Source: Psychrobacter glacincola
GTDB taxonomy: Bacteria; Pseudomonadota; Gammaproteobacteria; Pseudomonadales; Moraxellaceae
Length of the DNA stretch: 64,000 nucleotides
NCBI GenBank assembly: GCA_001411745.2
Contig: LIQB01000006.1
Coordinates: forward strand, 34,675 to 98,674
Direction: 5' to 3'
The notes below the pieces were generated by a model. The model did not search any database and had not been told where the DNA came from. It saw nothing but the letters and a program-made list of their open reading frames with translations. A program made the position numbers and the translations under genes. Positions 54,739 through 64,000 of this stretch are shown piece by piece. Position 1 is the first letter of the stretch; each line of letters opens with the position of its first letter.

Positions 54739-56784
54739 TTAACGCTCTAAATGTAGATACTGCAAATGGCGCTCGTACTGATTTAAGATATCGACCAACA
54801 CTTGCTCTTTGGAGTAACCAACCAAGTCATACTCTTGTGAGCCTTCACTTAAGAACACTTCCGCACGATAATAGTACTCTGCATTCTTAGTTGATGTGCT
54901 CAATGTAAAGTTAGGACGCTCCGCTTTAATCAAATTCACTTCATAAATAAAGTCGTCTTCATCACCGTGTCCAACCCGTAATTTTAGACCATCTATTTGA
55001 CCGCTACTCTCATCCATGCCTTCATCTATATCTTGTCCGATATGTTCAGGGTTACGGATGTCCAAAGAGGTTTTTAGACCGCCTGCCGCAAATTCTTTTT
55101 CAACTTCCGTCATGGCAGGTCTAACCACATTTTGTAAAAAGCGTTCAACTTGTGCATGTCTAGGGAAACTGACAATACGTTGCAAGCGTGCTTTCCAGCT
55201 CTTACCACTATCAAGCACATTAGCCGTACCAATCGTACTGGCTTTGCGTTTATTGCCTTCTTCTTTTAATGATCTCCACATCGACACCATATAGAGCACA
55301 AGGATAAGCGAGAATGGCAAACCTGCAATTACAGATACTGACTGCAATGACGCAAAGCCACCTGCAAATAATAATCCTAAAGTGATAAGACCCGTTGCCG
55401 CTGCCCAAAATAAGCGCAACCAAACAGGAGCGTCAGTGTCGTTGGTCATGCCACGTGAGCTCAAGTTCGCTAATACTAACGCGCCTGAGTCCGCTGAGGT
55501 CACAAAAAACACTAAACCAATGACCACACCAGCGAATGATAAAACGTCACTGTAAGGAAAATACTCAAACAAGGCAAACATACCCATGGCAGCATCATTG
55601 ACAGCGATTTCACCAAGTTCAGTTGCCCCATTAGCAACCAAGTCTATAGCCGAATTGCCAAAGATAGAGAACCAGGCAAAAATGAAACCAAGCGGAATAA
55701 ACATTACGCCAAAGACAAACTCACGTAAGGTACGACCACGGCTAATACGCGCGATAAATAGACCAACAAACGGTGCCCAAGCGACCCACCATGCCCAGAA
55801 AAATATCGTCCATCCTGACTTCCAATCAGCACCAGCAGTACCGTCATATGCATATACATCAAAAGTTTTAAAGAGAATGGTTTGGAAATATTGACCAATA
55901 TTTTGGGTAAAAGTATTCAGCAAGTACACCGTATTACCCATCACCAATATGGCGATTAATAGCAATATCGACGATAACATATTAAATTCAGATAAGCGGC
56001 GGACGCCCTTTTCCACACCTGTCATCGCCGAAATAGCCGCAGCAGCAACGACACCTACAATAATAAGCGTCTGCACTGTTTTGCTAGATTCAATACCGAA
56101 AACATGGGTCAATCCAGCATTGGCCTGCAATACCCCAATGCCTAAACTGGTCGCAATACCCATCAAGGTGCAAACAACACCAAAGGTATCAATGCCATCG
56201 CCAAGCCAGCCTTTGATCAAGCGCTCGCCAAAGATAGGCGTCAGTGGTGAACGCAGTGCCAATGGCATGTTTTTACGATACGCAAAGTACGCCAATGCCA
56301 TACCGATTAAGGCATAAATACCCCAACCATGTAGACCCCAATGTAAAAAGGTTTGCGCAAGTGCTTCGCGCATCGCTTCTGCACTGGCAGGCTCCAGCCC
56401 CGTATGCGGCGTTAAATAATGCATCAATGGCTCAGAGGCACCAAAAAACAGTAAATCAATACCGATACCCGCAGAGAACAGCATCGCGGCCCATGCTAGG
56501 AAAGGAAACTGGGCTTTTTCGTGGTCTTGCCCAAGCTTGATATCGCCGTATTTAGAAAAACCAACAAATAGTGCAAATATACTATAAGCGGCAACCACCA
56601 GCATGTAATACCAGCCAAAACTCTCTGATACCCATGCCATGCTTGAGCTTAATAGTGTCTCACTATAATCTGGAAACGCAATCGTCCAGATAATTAATAA
56701 AATAGAAATAATAGCTGAACCTAAAAAAACCGTCTTGTTTAGAGTCAGGGGTTTCGTCGCATCCTTTGATGGCGAGCTGTACAT
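54739..56784 (-). CDS. betT: BCCT-family choline/betaine transporter
   Basis: 681 residues from the ATG at 56784 (GAGG upstream); a longer frame starting 56913 adds a non-family lead. Twelve helices and a long hydrophilic C-terminal tail (from about 530) typical of BetT, where it senses osmolarity. The BCCT signature is FFWAWWVAWAPFVGLFIARISRG near 335. The helix 3 GIGIDLLFFGASEP shows the GxGxD form, as in proton-coupled BetT rather than sodium-coupled BetP (GMGIG), so choline uptake by proton symport is likely. It is next to betA. Confidence 0.9.
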   Translation of the reverse strand: MYSSPSKDATKPLTLNKTVFLGSAIISILLIIWTIAFPDYSETLLSSSMAWVSESFGWYYMLVVAAYSIFALFVGFSKYGDIKLGQDHEKAQFPFLAWAAMLFSAGIGIDLLFFGASEPLMHYLTPHTGLEPASAEAMREALAQTFLHWGLHGWGIYALIGMALAYFAYRKNMPLALRSPLTPIFGERLIKGWLGDGIDTFGVVCTLMGIATSLGIGVLQANAGLTHVFGIESSKTVQTLIIVGVVAAAAISAMTGVEKGVRRLSEFNMLSSILLLIAILVMGNTVYLLNTFTQNIGQYFQTILFKTFDVYAYDGTAGADWKSGWTIFFWAWWVAWAPFVGLFIARISRGRTLREFVFGVMFIPLGFIFAWFSIFGNSAIDLVANGATELGEIAVNDAAMGMFALFEYFPYSDVLSFAGVVIGLVFFVTSADSGALVLANLSSRGMTNDTDAPVWLRLFWAAATGLITLGLLFAGGFASLQSVSVIAGLPFSLILVLYMVSMWRSLKEEGNKRKASTIGTANVLDSGKSWKARLQRIVSFPRHAQVERFLQNVVRPAMTEVEKEFAAGGLKTSLDIRNPEHIGQDIDEGMDESSGQIDGLKLRVGHGDEDDFIYEVNLIKAERPNFTLSTSTKNAEYYYRAEVFLSEGSQEYDLVGYSKEQVLVDILNQYERHLQYLHLER

Positions 56785-56967
56785 AAAAGACCTCAATAGG
56801 TAAATTAAACAGGGTCTGATATTGATTTGTCCGTCATAACTTAATGACTGTATGACGCACAAAGCAGTACCAATAAATGAAAACTGCAATGTAAATAAAA
56901 AATTAAATGACAATCAAAGGCAGCCACAACAGTATTAAAAATACTTAATACGTTAGTGCTGATGAAA

Positions 56968-56995
56968 AAGACCTTTGCGTGGAAAGGTCTTCTTA
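56968..56995 (-). terminator. Terminator after betA
   Basis: The perfect 9-bp stem AAGACCTTT / AAAGGTCTT with a 6-nt loop is followed on the minus strand by a T run. It separates betA from betT, so betT probably has its own promoter. Confidence 0.85.
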
Positions 56996-57041
56996 TTGAA
57001 ATTGCTTATACATTTCATTGCCTAATAGCTCATATAGTTAT

Positions 57042-58742
57042 TTAGACAGTAGAGCGGTAAGCGCGCATCGGCTCAGTTCTAAGCGGTGCACCATTAGCAA
57101 CGTAATAATCTACGGTCGAGCGTGGTAGCTGCTTGCCGCGCATCTTATCGACGATTTTTTCGGCAAGCATAATGGTGGTGGCGTTCAGATTACCACTGAT
57201 GATATTTGGCATAATCGACGCATCAACGACGCGCAAGCCATCGATACCATGTACGAGCCCTTCGCCATTGACCACCGAATCATTACCTTCACCCATCGCA
57301 CAAGTACACGACGGATGATAAGCCGTTTCGCTATGATTACGAACATATTCGTCTAGCTGCGCATCGGTCACCAAGTCATCGGTTGGCGCAATGGCGCGAC
57401 CACGATAAGGGTCGAGCGCTGGCTGATGCATAATTTCACGGGTGATACGCATTGCCGCACGGAACTCGTGCCAGTCTTGGTCGTGAGACATGTAGTTAAA
57501 CAAGATGCTCGGATGGGCGCTTGGGTCTTTCGAAGTTAGCTTGACGCGACCACGACTTGGCGAGCGTAATGAGCCTACATGCGCTTGGAAACTGTGCGAC
57601 TTCACTGCACTACGACCATCATAGCGCACTGCTAATGGCAAGAAGTGGTACTGGATATTAGGATGGGTAAATTTCTCATCGGTACGAATAAAACCGCCAC
57701 CTTCGAACTGATTTGAGGCGCCCAGTCCTGTGCCATTGAACAACCATTTGGCACCAATGGCTGGCTTATTCCACCATTTATTGGCAGGCGCAATCGACAC
57801 TGGCAGCTTACATTCGTACTGCATATACAGCTCTAAATGGTCTTGTAGATTATTACCGACACCCGGTAAATCCAGTATTTCTGTCACGCCCAAATCTTTG
57901 AGCCACTGACCAGGGCCAATACCAGAGCGCTGCAACAGTTGCGGTGAGGCAATCGCACCAGATGAGACAATCACTTCGCGAGACGCATGAAAGTTCTTAG
58001 TTTGACCTTGATGCTCTACTTTGACACCAACAGCACGTTTGCCATCGAACAAAATCACGTCAGTCAATGCACCCGTTAAAATGGTGATATTGCTACGCGG
58101 TTTGGCGCGGTCGAGATAACCGCGAGCAGTCGAAGCGCGGCGACCATTAGGCGTGACAAAACGATCCATCGGCCCAAAGCCTTCTTGTTGATAGCCGTTT
58201 AAATCATCCGTGCTTGGATAGCCTGCTTGCACGCCTGCTTCGATCATCGCTTGGAACAGCGGATTGACCCCTGGCTTGGAAGTGGTCATCTCGACGGGAC
58301 CACCGACGCCATGATAGTCGTTCTCGCCAGCGTCGCGATTTTCTAACTTTTTGAAATACGGCAAGCAGTCCAAATAGGTCCAATCTTCTAAACCTTTGAT
58401 TTTCGCCCAATCGTCAAAATCCAAGGCATTACCACGGATATAACACATCCCATTAATCAGAGACGAGCCGCCCAGTCCTTTACCGCGACCACAATCCATG
58501 ACGCGGTTATTCATATAGGGCTCAGGATCGGTTTTATAACCCCAGTTATAAGTAGTACCTTGCAACGGCATAGCGAGCGCTGCTGGCATCTGCGTGCGAA
58601 AGTCTAAGCGATGGTCTGGGCGACCCGCTTCTAACAGCAACACCTTAATGTTGGCATCTTCGGTCAAACGGGTGGCCAGCACATTGCCTGCTGAGCCTGC
58701 GCCAACGATGATGTAGTCATATTCAGGTGTGGTTGATGTCAT
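57042..58742 (-). CDS. betA: Choline dehydrogenase BetA
   Basis: 566 residues from the ATG at 58742 (GGAG upstream). GMC oxidoreductase, oxidises choline to betaine aldehyde with FAD at the membrane. The FAD fold [18 protein letters not shown] starts at about 9; the GMC signature [20 protein letters not shown] is near 83; GMC signature 2 reads [16 protein letters not shown] near 260. The active-site His is in [10 protein letters not shown] near 465. Length and motifs are canonical. Terminator follows. 117 bp after betB. Confidence 0.95.
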   Translation of the reverse strand: MTSTTPEYDYIIVGAGSAGNVLATRLTEDANIKVLLLEAGRPDHRLDFRTQMPAALAMPLQGTTYNWGYKTDPEPYMNNRVMDCGRGKGLGGSSLINGMCYIRGNALDFDDWAKIKGLEDWTYLDCLPYFKKLENRDAGENDYHGVGGPVEMTTSKPGVNPLFQAMIEAGVQAGYPSTDDLNGYQQEGFGPMDRFVTPNGRRASTARGYLDRAKPRSNITILTGALTDVILFDGKRAVGVKVEHQGQTKNFHASREVIVSSGAIASPQLLQRSGIGPGQWLKDLGVTEILDLPGVGNNLQDHLELYMQYECKLPVSIAPANKWWNKPAIGAKWLFNGTGLGASNQFEGGGFIRTDEKFTHPNIQYHFLPLAVRYDGRSAVKSHSFQAHVGSLRSPSRGRVKLTSKDPSAHPSILFNYMSHDQDWHEFRAAMRITREIMHQPALDPYRGRAIAPTDDLVTDAQLDEYVRNHSETAYHPSCTCAMGEGNDSVVNGEGLVHGIDGLRVVDASIMPNIISGNLNATTIMLAEKIVDKMRGKQLPRSTVDYYVANGAPLRTEPMRAYRSTV

Positions 58743-58859
58743 AAAACGCTCCATAATATTAAAAAATCCATCATTTCATATCAGTAAGGCGGTGCCAAAA
58801 GGACAAATTAGTCCTAATAATTCAGCCTTACCGTTTTAAAAATTTCACAGAAAAAGTGA

Positions 58860-60374
58860 TTAAAATACCGATTCAAACTTACCAAGCTCTACTTGGATAG
58901 ACTTGGTCTGCGTATAATGCTCAAGGGCTTCAATGCCGTTTTCGCGGCCGATACCTGAGTGCTTATAACCGCCCACTGGCATTTGTGCAGCCGACTCGCC
59001 CCACGTATTTAACCAGCAAATACCCGCTTCAATTTGAGCGATGACTCGATGCGCTCGGGTCAAGTCAGCAGTCACGACCCCAGCTGCCAAACCATACTCG
59101 GTATCATTGGCACGGCGAATCACTTCTTCTTCAGTCTCATAAGTCAATATTGACATCACTGGACCAAAGATTTCTTCGCGCACGATAGTCATTTCATCGG
59201 TGCAATCAGTGAATACCGTCGGTGCGACGAATGCGCCATTTGCCAATTTGCCTGTTGTCACACGGTCACCGCCTGTTAGCAGACGAGCACCACTCGCTTT
59301 TCCTTGCTCGATATAGCCAAGTACTCGCTCCATATGTGGGAAGCTGACCAATGGACCCATATTAATACTCTCATCCATTGGATCGCCCAATTTAATACGC
59401 TCGACGCGCAATAATATGGCTTCTTCAAACTTGGCTTGTAAGGCTTTAGGGATAAACACGCGCGTGCCATTGGTACAAACTTGACCACTGCTATAGAAAT
59501 TCGCCATCATCGCAATATCAGCGGCGGTATCGATGTCCGCATCATCAAATATAATCAAGGGCGACTTACCGCCAAGCTCCAAGGTTACGTCTTTAAGCGA
59601 CGAAGATGCGGCACTTTCCATCACTTTTTTACCAGTGGGTACACCCCCGGTAAACGAGACTTTGGCGATATCAGGATGCTGAGTTAACGCTTCGCCGACT
59701 TTATAATCCCCTTGCACAACATTAAAGACGCCATCTGGTAAGCCCGCTTCTGTCAATATTTCTGCCAGTTTTAGCGCAGTTAGAGGCGTGACTTCAGAAG
59801 GTTTAAAAATCATCGCATTGCCAGCGGCTAACGCTGGTGCTGCTTTCCACATCGCGATTTGAATAGGATAGTTCCACGCACCGATACCTGCGACGACGCC
59901 AAGTGGCTCGCGGCGAGTATAGACAAAGCTAGTATCACGCAATGGAATCTGACGACCTTCAATCATCGACGCAAGCCCTGCATAATACTCAACGACATCA
60001 GCACCAGTCACGATATCGACATATTTGGTTTCAGAGAGCGCTTTGCCCGTGTCTTTGGTTTCAAGTAACGCGAGTACATCGTTGCGCTCACGTAATATCG
60101 CAACCGCCTTTAGTAAAATACGACTGCGCTCAACCGCCGTCATCGCCGCCCAAACTTTTTGACCTTTTTGTGCTGCTTTTACCGCTTCATTAATCTGCTC
60201 ACTGGTCGTTTGCTGAACGGTAGTTAACACTTCACCCGTGGCTGGATTGATGTCTTCAAAAGTAGCAAGCGATTCGTCGATTGCTAAGTAACGACCATTA
60301 ATATAAGCAGTTTGTATTTGTTTTAAATCAATGATGTCTGTTAAGTTGTTTAGGTCTGTTTTTGAATCTGTCAT
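58860..60374 (-). CDS. betB: Betaine aldehyde dehydrogenase BetB
   Basis: 504 residues. NAD(P)-dependent aldehyde dehydrogenase making glycine betaine. Catalytic Cys300 sits in [14 protein letters not shown], the general-base Glu in [18 protein letters not shown], and the cofactor Asn in [15 protein letters not shown], the IGAWNYP form typical of Bet[13 protein letters not shown] gives the NAD-loop. It lies first of the bet enzymes on this strand, with a 171-bp gap from the TetR gene, large enough for a promoter. Confidence 0.95.
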   Translation of the reverse strand: MTDSKTDLNNLTDIIDLKQIQTAYINGRYLAIDESLATFEDINPATGEVLTTVQQTTSEQINEAVKAAQKGQKVWAAMTAVERSRILLKAVAILRERNDVLALLETKDTGKALSETKYVDIVTGADVVEYYAGLASMIEGRQIPLRDTSFVYTRREPLGVVAGIGAWNYPIQIAMWKAAPALAAGNAMIFKPSEVTPLTALKLAEILTEAGLPDGVFNVVQGDYKVGEALTQHPDIAKVSFTGGVPTGKKVMESAASSSLKDVTLELGGKSPLIIFDDADIDTAADIAMMANFYSSGQVCTNGTRVFIPKALQAKFEEAILLRVERIKLGDPMDESINMGPLVSFPHMERVLGYIEQGKASGARLLTGGDRVTTGKLANGAFVAPTVFTDCTDEMTIVREEIFGPVMSILTYETEEEVIRRANDTEYGLAAGVVTADLTRAHRVIAQIEAGICWLNTWGESAAQMPVGGYKHSGIGRENGIEALEHYTQTKSIQVELGKFESVF

Positions 60375-60545
60375 GCGGTGCTCCTATTAACGACTGGCAC
60401 AAGCCTTATAAACAAGCTAATGCTAAATAATGTCGTCATGGGTTAAATGTTTAAAATAAATTTATATAGCCTATTGCTACAAGCCTGTCTTTCAATGCTT
60501 TTTTAATAAAAAATCTTCTTTGATCAATCACTTAAGAACAGTATT

Positions 60546-61112
60546 TTATTCATTCTCAGGTTGCGTCATTTTTATCAAACGCTTATGAATAGAGGTTTTA
60601 TCTGAGATACTAATGCCTGAAAAATCAGAGAGCCAAATGCCATCAGCCACAAGACGCACCATACATAATGTTTCGGTATTGTCAGTTGCTTGATGTTTCT
60701 TTAATTGTGCATTTGCCCACTTGGCCCACAACTCACGTAACTCACTATCGCCTAGCATCAATGCATATAAGGTTGCTTGACTATCGAGCTCTTCCTGCCC
60801 TTTTTCGCCTAAGCTAATTGTGGCATTGATATAGGCACGAGTAAAAGAGCCATAACGCACAGGGTCTTCTGCCATGGCTTGATTGACTTCTGCCTCAAAT
60901 CTAGCCATCGCATCATGAAACACTTCAAGAATGAGTGCATTTTTAGTGGTGAAATGATGCATCACCCCGCCTTTGGTCACTCCGACCGCATCAGCGACCG
61001 CCTGAAAGGTCACTTTTGATAAGCCCTGCTCTAACGTGATTCGCGCTGCCTGATCTAGTAGCGCACGACGGACAACTTCGGGCTGTTTTTTACGTTTGTA
61101 AGCGTTTTCCAT
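60546..61112 (-). CDS. TetR-family repressor paired with the SMR exporter
   Basis: 188 residues from the ATG at 61112, or 190 from 61118 one base after the SMR stop. Helix-turn-helix: TFQAVADAVGVTKGGVMHHF near 40. The C-terminal ligand domain is short. It does not look like BetI, whose recognition region reads ARRAGVSTGIISHYF; here GVTKGGVMHHF is typical of other TetR groups. Its coupling to the SMR gene suggests control of that exporter, while its position before betB leaves room for control of both. Confidence 0.8.
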   Translation of the reverse strand: MENAYKRKKQPEVVRRALLDQAARITLEQGLSKVTFQAVADAVGVTKGGVMHHFTTKNALILEVFHDAMARFEAEVNQAMAEDPVRYGSFTRAYINATISLGEKGQEELDSQATLYALMLGDSELRELWAKWANAQLKKHQATDNTETLCMVRLVADGIWLSDFSGISISDKTSIHKRLIKMTQPENE

Positions 61113-61119
61113 TTCCATA

Positions 61120-61464
61120 TCAGTGCACCACAGAATTAGAGAATAAGTTCATCACCACGACACCGCCCACAATCATAGCGATACCAACCACAGCTGCTGT
61201 ATCAAGACTTTGCTTAAAAAACATCAAGCCAACGAGCGATGTCAGCACAATCCCCAACCCGCCCCACAGTGCATAAGCAATACCAAGCGGTATGGTTTTG
61301 ATGGTTTGAGTTAATAAGTAAAATGAGATGGCATAAAGCACACCCATAATCAGGGTCGGTACCAAACGCGTAAACTGCTCTGACTTGACTAAAAAGGTCG
61401 TGCCAACCACTTCGCAAATGATGGCGATGGCTAGATAACCGTAAGCAATAGTGGTGGGACTCAT
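61120..61464 (-). CDS. SMR-family quaternary-ammonium exporter (EmrE/QacE type)
   Basis: 114 residues, four helices. The coupling Glu17 lies in AIICEVVGTTFLVKS, matching Glu14 of EmrE. GIAYALWGGLGIVL near 64 matches GIAYAIWxGxGIVL of the drug-exporting EmrE/QacE branch, rather than the Gdx (guanidinium) branch. It exports lipophilic cations by proton exchange; EmrE-like proteins can also move betaine and choline. Located directly upstream of the TetR gene, next to betaine synthesis genes. Confidence 0.9.
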   Translation of the reverse strand: MSPTTIAYGYLAIAIICEVVGTTFLVKSEQFTRLVPTLIMGVLYAISFYLLTQTIKTIPLGIAYALWGGLGIVLTSLVGLMFFKQSLDTAAVVGIAMIVGGVVVMNLFSNSVVH

Positions 61465-61500
61465 AATTAGGTTACCTGTCTCAGATTGATCACATATTAA

Positions 61501-61537
61501 TAATGTATATACATTAAAGAAACCATACGGTCGGTAT
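61501..61537. promoter_or_regulatory. Candidate operators upstream of the SMR gene
   Basis: TAATGTATATACATTA (61501-61516) is a perfect 16-bp palindrome. ATACGGTCGGTAT (61525-61537) is an imperfect palindrome of the ACCGACCGT kind seen at TetR operators. Both lie within 75 bp of the SMR start, where a TetR protein would block transcription. Confidence 0.55.
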
Positions 61538-61694
61538 TCTATAGAAATATTCTAGCAATGTGAAGGGCTGTTTCTGATTTTTTTGTTTCGAGGGAGGTAC
61601 AGATTGTTTTACTATTCAAAAAGATAGGCGACTTGTCTAATCAAATTACCGCTAGATTTTATATCCAACCTACATAAATAGGGGTTTTGACCAC

Positions 61695-61749
61695 TTTTAG
61701 CCATTTTTAGCCCATTTAGAGATTTATCGATTGAATTGAAGACACGCCC
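61695..61749. mobile_element. Right-end fragment of the 170-bp repeat family
   Basis: From TTTTAGCCATTTTTAGCCCA to GAAGACACGCCC it follows the right third of the full copies, ending at the same TA (61750-61751). The left part is missing. It lies 210 bp before tRNA-Asn. Confidence 0.8.
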
Positions 61750-61865
61750 TAGTCAACAAATAATATTTTAGCGGTCAAAATTTGCCAAAACAGCCCGCTT
61801 TATAAGTGATTGCTGGTTATTTTTGATAGATAACAACAATATTTATAATTAATGGCATAATAAGG

Positions 61866-61894
61866 TTGACAGCCTATAACAACTTGGCTAAAAT
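61866..61894 (+). promoter_or_regulatory. Sigma-70 promoter for tRNA-Asn
   Basis: TTGACA, a 17-bp spacer and TAAAAT give a near-consensus promoter about 67 bp before the tRNA. It predicts a leader of roughly 60 nt. Confidence 0.75.
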
Positions 61895-61960
61895 GTGCCC
61901 CACATAACGCAAACAAGACAAGCAATAGCGCTTATCTAACTTATCGTTATACCAACTTAT

Positions 61961-62036
61961 TCTCCAATAGCTCAGTTGGTAGAGCAACGGACTGTTAATC
62001 CGTGTGTCCCTGGTTCGAGCCCAGGTTGGAGAGCCA
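61961..62036 (+). tRNA. tRNA-Asn (anticodon GTT)
   Basis: 76 nt with encoded CCA. The acceptor stem TCTCCAA / TTGGAGA, D arm GCTC..GAGC, anticodon loop CTGTTAA in ACGGACTGTTAATCCGT and T arm CCTGG TTCGAGC CCAGG are all intact. Confidence 0.97.
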
Positions 62037-62042
62037 TATACT

Positions 62043-62077
62043 AAAAACCTTCATCATTATTTGATGAAGGTTTTTTT
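62043..62077 (+). terminator. Terminator after tRNA-Asn
   Basis: The perfect 11-bp stem AACCTTCATCA / TGATGAAGGTT with a 5-nt loop is followed by T residues. Confidence 0.95.
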
Positions 62078-62117
62078 ATGGTTGCCGTTTTCAATTAAGA
62101 AGATAGTCGCAATCTTA

Positions 62118-62287
62118 GGGCGTGTCCTCATTTTAAAAATGGTGACAAAAATGAGATAAATTGCCGTCAAACAAGGACAGTAGTACAAATAATATCGAGA
62201 TCTTGATAAGCTATTTGACGATGTTTGGCAAAATTTAGCCATTTTTATCCCATTTAGAGGTTAATCGATTGAATTGAGGACACGTCC
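62118..62287. mobile_element. 170-bp MITE-like element, copy B
   Basis: Same length and ends as the copy at 4217: GGGCGTGTCCTCA at left, TGAGGACACGTCC at right (one decayed base), flanked by TA at 62116-62117 and 62288-62289. No gap in the alignment with copy A, about 16 mismatches by eye. A 61-codon minus-strand frame across it is not a gene. Confidence 0.9.
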
Positions 62288-62410
62288 TAGTACGATTGGC
62301 ATGGCTACGGTGTTCTTTTAGGCGTTTTTGTTGTATGGTAAGGATAGTTTTGATTGGGTTAATTTTTGTCTGAGTGCTTCACTCTTACTCACTAAAAATA
62401 ATGGTTTATT

Positions 62411-62752
62411 ATGATACCTGTACGTGTGAAAAATAAGTTTTCTGATCATCCGCAAAAAATCATGCGCCCGATCAGTATTCGTTTGTCTGAAGAGATGATT
62501 TCGCTATTAGAAGCCACTTCAAAAGAGTTGGGGTTTAAACGCATCCAAGGGCTTATTCGTTTATATATTCGCCAAGGGCTTGACCGCGATCATCAAGACT
62601 ACACCCTAGCCCATGACGAGGTGTTCATCGAAAGCCTGCGTAAACGCGGAGTCAGCCAGCGTATTATTGATGAGGCCATTGTTGTGACCCACAATAATAA
62701 TATTACTCACTCACTATCTGAGCTGCAAGAAAATGACCAAGCTCATGACTAA
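62411..62752 (+). CDS. Ribbon-helix-helix-like small protein
   Basis: 113 residues. Residues 20-57 (RPISIRLSEEMISLLEATSK, then ELGFKRIQGLIRLYIRQGLD) show a beta strand plus two helices as in CopG/MetJ-type RHH DNA-binding proteins. The C-terminal half is polar and helical. It may be a small regulator, but no toxin-like partner is beside it. Single gene ended by the hairpin at 62791. Confidence 0.6.
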   Translation: MIPVRVKNKFSDHPQKIMRPISIRLSEEMISLLEATSKELGFKRIQGLIRLYIRQGLDRDHQDYTLAHDEVFIESLRKRGVSQRIIDEAIVVTHNNNITHSLSELQENDQAHD

Positions 62753-62790
62753 CTATTCAAACAGTCGTTAGCTGTTACTGCTGTCAATAA

Positions 62791-62828
62791 AAAAGACTGA
62801 GTTTGCTTAACGGCACTCAGTCTTTTTT
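62791..62828 (+). terminator. Terminator
   Basis: The perfect 11-bp stem AAAGACTGAGT / ACTCAGTCTTT with a 12-nt loop and a long T run ends the RHH-like gene. Confidence 0.92.
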
Positions 62829-63078
62829 TTGTGGGCGTAATAAAAATATCTATTGTGAATAAAAATACCGATCATGATTGCTTGTCAGAACTTATTATAA
62901 ATAGTACGTCTCCTGCCCTTTTTTGCTGTCATATAACAAAAATATGCCTATTTTGCTTGCGATACAGCATTTAGCGATAATTAAACACAACCTTTCATCA
63001 AACTAGGTATATTAAGAAAACGCTCATTATTTTGTTGTCATTCTTTATTATCCATAAAGAGTTCTAAGGAGGTGTACC

Positions 63079-63813
63079 ATGGCGAGTTTACATCAACGCT
63101 TAAATAAAGCTTTGTTATTGACGATTGCCTTAGCGATACTACCAATCGTTTCTGGTTGCTCACAGCCAGCCGCTGATCCAACCAAAAAAACCATACCGAC
63201 CAACTCAGATCAGTGGCAGAAAAAACTCGGCACCACTTTTGAGCAGTTACCTCAATCTGAGCAGCAATTACTCAGCCGCTACATGTTGCGAATGAAACTC
63301 AGCGGTGCCTATGAGTCGGGGGCGATGCCGCGTACCACTATCAAGCAAGCCCTTGTGCAACAGCGTGAATACGAACGACTACATCCAAACAATCCAACAG
63401 GTAAAAAAAGCCCCATCGTCAGCAGCCAGCCAGCTTATAGTGCCAATGCGCAGAACTACCCTGTCGCTCTACTACCAGTCAAAACCAGCGATAGTGACAG
63501 CTTAAATCAAGTAAAACTGCAGTTTATGCTCTCTAATCACGGCAAGGTCGCCATTCGAAGCTTTAAGGGCACACTGACCATGCAAGATGCAAACTTGGCG
63601 CAGGGCAAAAGCTTTAACGTACCACTAACACAGTTTGACCCACCTATTAAACCAGAGCAGTCTGGTAAGATCATCATCGAGAGCAGTATTGAAGACATCA
63701 ACGTTATGCGTGCCATTAAAAACACCAAAGACTTGACCATCATGATCAGTAAAGGCACATTGATATTGGAGAATGGGCAGGAAATTAAGTTTGATGAGTC
63801 GTTAATGAAATAA
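63079..63813 (+). CDS. Putative lipoprotein, unknown function
   Basis: 244 residues. Lipobox VSGC with Cys27. The ATG has a very strong AAGGAGGTG upstream, so expression is likely high. The mature part has a helical region (QWQKKLGTTFEQLPQSEQQL, then LSRYMLRMKLSGAYESGAMP, to about 85), a Pro/Ser linker and a beta-rich C-terminal domain (about 130-244): VKLQFMLSNHGKVAIRSFKG, SGKIIIESSIEDINVMRAIK. The C-terminal half recalls DUF6694/FxLYD-like beta-sandwich lipoproteins. No firm family. Confidence 0.75.
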   Translation: MASLHQRLNKALLLTIALAILPIVSGCSQPAADPTKKTIPTNSDQWQKKLGTTFEQLPQSEQQLLSRYMLRMKLSGAYESGAMPRTTIKQALVQQREYERLHPNNPTGKKSPIVSSQPAYSANAQNYPVALLPVKTSDSDSLNQVKLQFMLSNHGKVAIRSFKGTLTMQDANLAQGKSFNVPLTQFDPPIKPEQSGKIIIESSIEDINVMRAIKNTKDLTIMISKGTLILENGQEIKFDESLMK

Positions 63814-63861
63814 AAAAACGCTACAGAATATTTATAAAATAATAGGATAAATATCCAGCAT

Positions 63862-63899
63862 AAAAAAAGCCCCAATCATCACTGATTAGGGCTTTTTTT
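63862..63899. terminator. Bidirectional terminator
   Basis: AGCCCCAATCA pairs with TGATTAGGGCT (one mismatch) around a 4-nt loop between A and T runs. It lies between the lipoprotein gene and convergent tRNA-Ser. Confidence 0.92.
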
Positions 63900-63904
63900 G
63901 AATT

Positions 63905-63995
63905 TGGAGGAGACGGAGAGATTCGAACTCTCGAAGGGCTACAAACCCTTGTCGGTTTTCAAGACCGGTGCATTCAACCACTCTGCCACGTCTCC
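63905..63995 (-). tRNA. tRNA-Ser (anticodon TGA)
   Basis: 91 nt, class II with a long variable arm. The minus strand starts GGAGACGTGGCAGAGTGG, the anticodon loop is CTTGAAA, and it has TTCGAAT in the T loop and CGTCTCC-T-CCA at the 3' end. The discriminator base therefore reads U rather than the G usual in bacterial serine tRNAs. Confidence 0.95.
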
Positions 63996-64000
63996 ATTTG

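Noticed and set aside
60546..61112. BetI as name for the TetR protein
   Set aside because: The recognition helix and C-terminal part do not match BetI, and the gene is coupled to the SMR exporter rather than to betB.
62057..62242. 61-codon minus-strand open frame
   Set aside because: Translation of the second 170-bp repeat copy and of the tRNA terminator; not a gene.

Overview
The window reads as a chromosomal stretch from a gammaproteobacterium of the Moraxellaceae, most like Psychrobacter. This is inferred from the AT-leaning sequence, the RluF, NarGHJI, PmrAB and Bet protein types, and the many short lipoproteins; it was not checked against a database. I see no phage, plasmid replication gene, CRISPR array or intact insertion sequence. 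Mobile DNA is represented by short non-autonomous repeats.

Layout. 1-3.6 kb: 3' end of rluF, simple tandem repeats, a relic of a Fic-type gene and small orphan genes. 3.6-7.8 kb: a copper-uptake locus with a DUF2946 protein, an OprC-type TonB receptor and a DsbD_2/TauE-like membrane protein ending in a Met/His repeat. 7.8-11.2 kb: a Cache-sensor histidine kinase with a double-receiver regulator. 11.8-17.3 kb: a lipoprotein, oleate hydratase, LysR regulator divergent from an Old Yellow Enzyme, and a DUF1971 cupin. 17.6-39.1 kb: a complete nitrate-respiration island: two NarK-type transporters flanking narXL, then narGHJI, a nar-linked PpiC isomerase, moeA, moaA, moaB, mobA, moaC, moaD, moaE and modA. 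NarL-like 7-2-7 palindromes lie before both narG and moaA. This suggests one nitrate signal controls the enzyme and its molybdenum cofactor supply.

39.1-47.7 kb: a hemerythrin-like protein and a CopD-like membrane protein, then a lipid A modification island (eptA, pmrA, pmrB, dgkA and a PAP2 phosphatase). Both transcription units in this island carry a CTTAA-N5-CTTAA repeat of PmrA-box type. A YceI protein, a thioesterase and a DUF3124 lipoprotein follow. 47.7-54.5 kb: KtrAB-like potassium uptake, an EamA transporter with an FAD amine oxidase, a TPR-like protein, a DsrE-like lipoprotein and a YgjP-type metallopeptidase. 54.7-61.5 kb: choline/glycine betaine osmoprotection (betT, betA, betB) beside a TetR-SMR efflux pair. 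61.9-64 kb: tRNA-Asn, a ribbon-helix-helix-like protein, a lipoprotein and tRNA-Ser.

The most unusual structure is a family of TA-flanked, terminally inverted repeats (GGGCGTGTCC... ends, full copies 170 bp) with several full, minimal and broken copies. A second, 265-bp family has GGGTCTGTTGAAC ends. Several copies sit exactly at gene ends, and at least three neighbouring genes appear to read their stop codon from a repeat.
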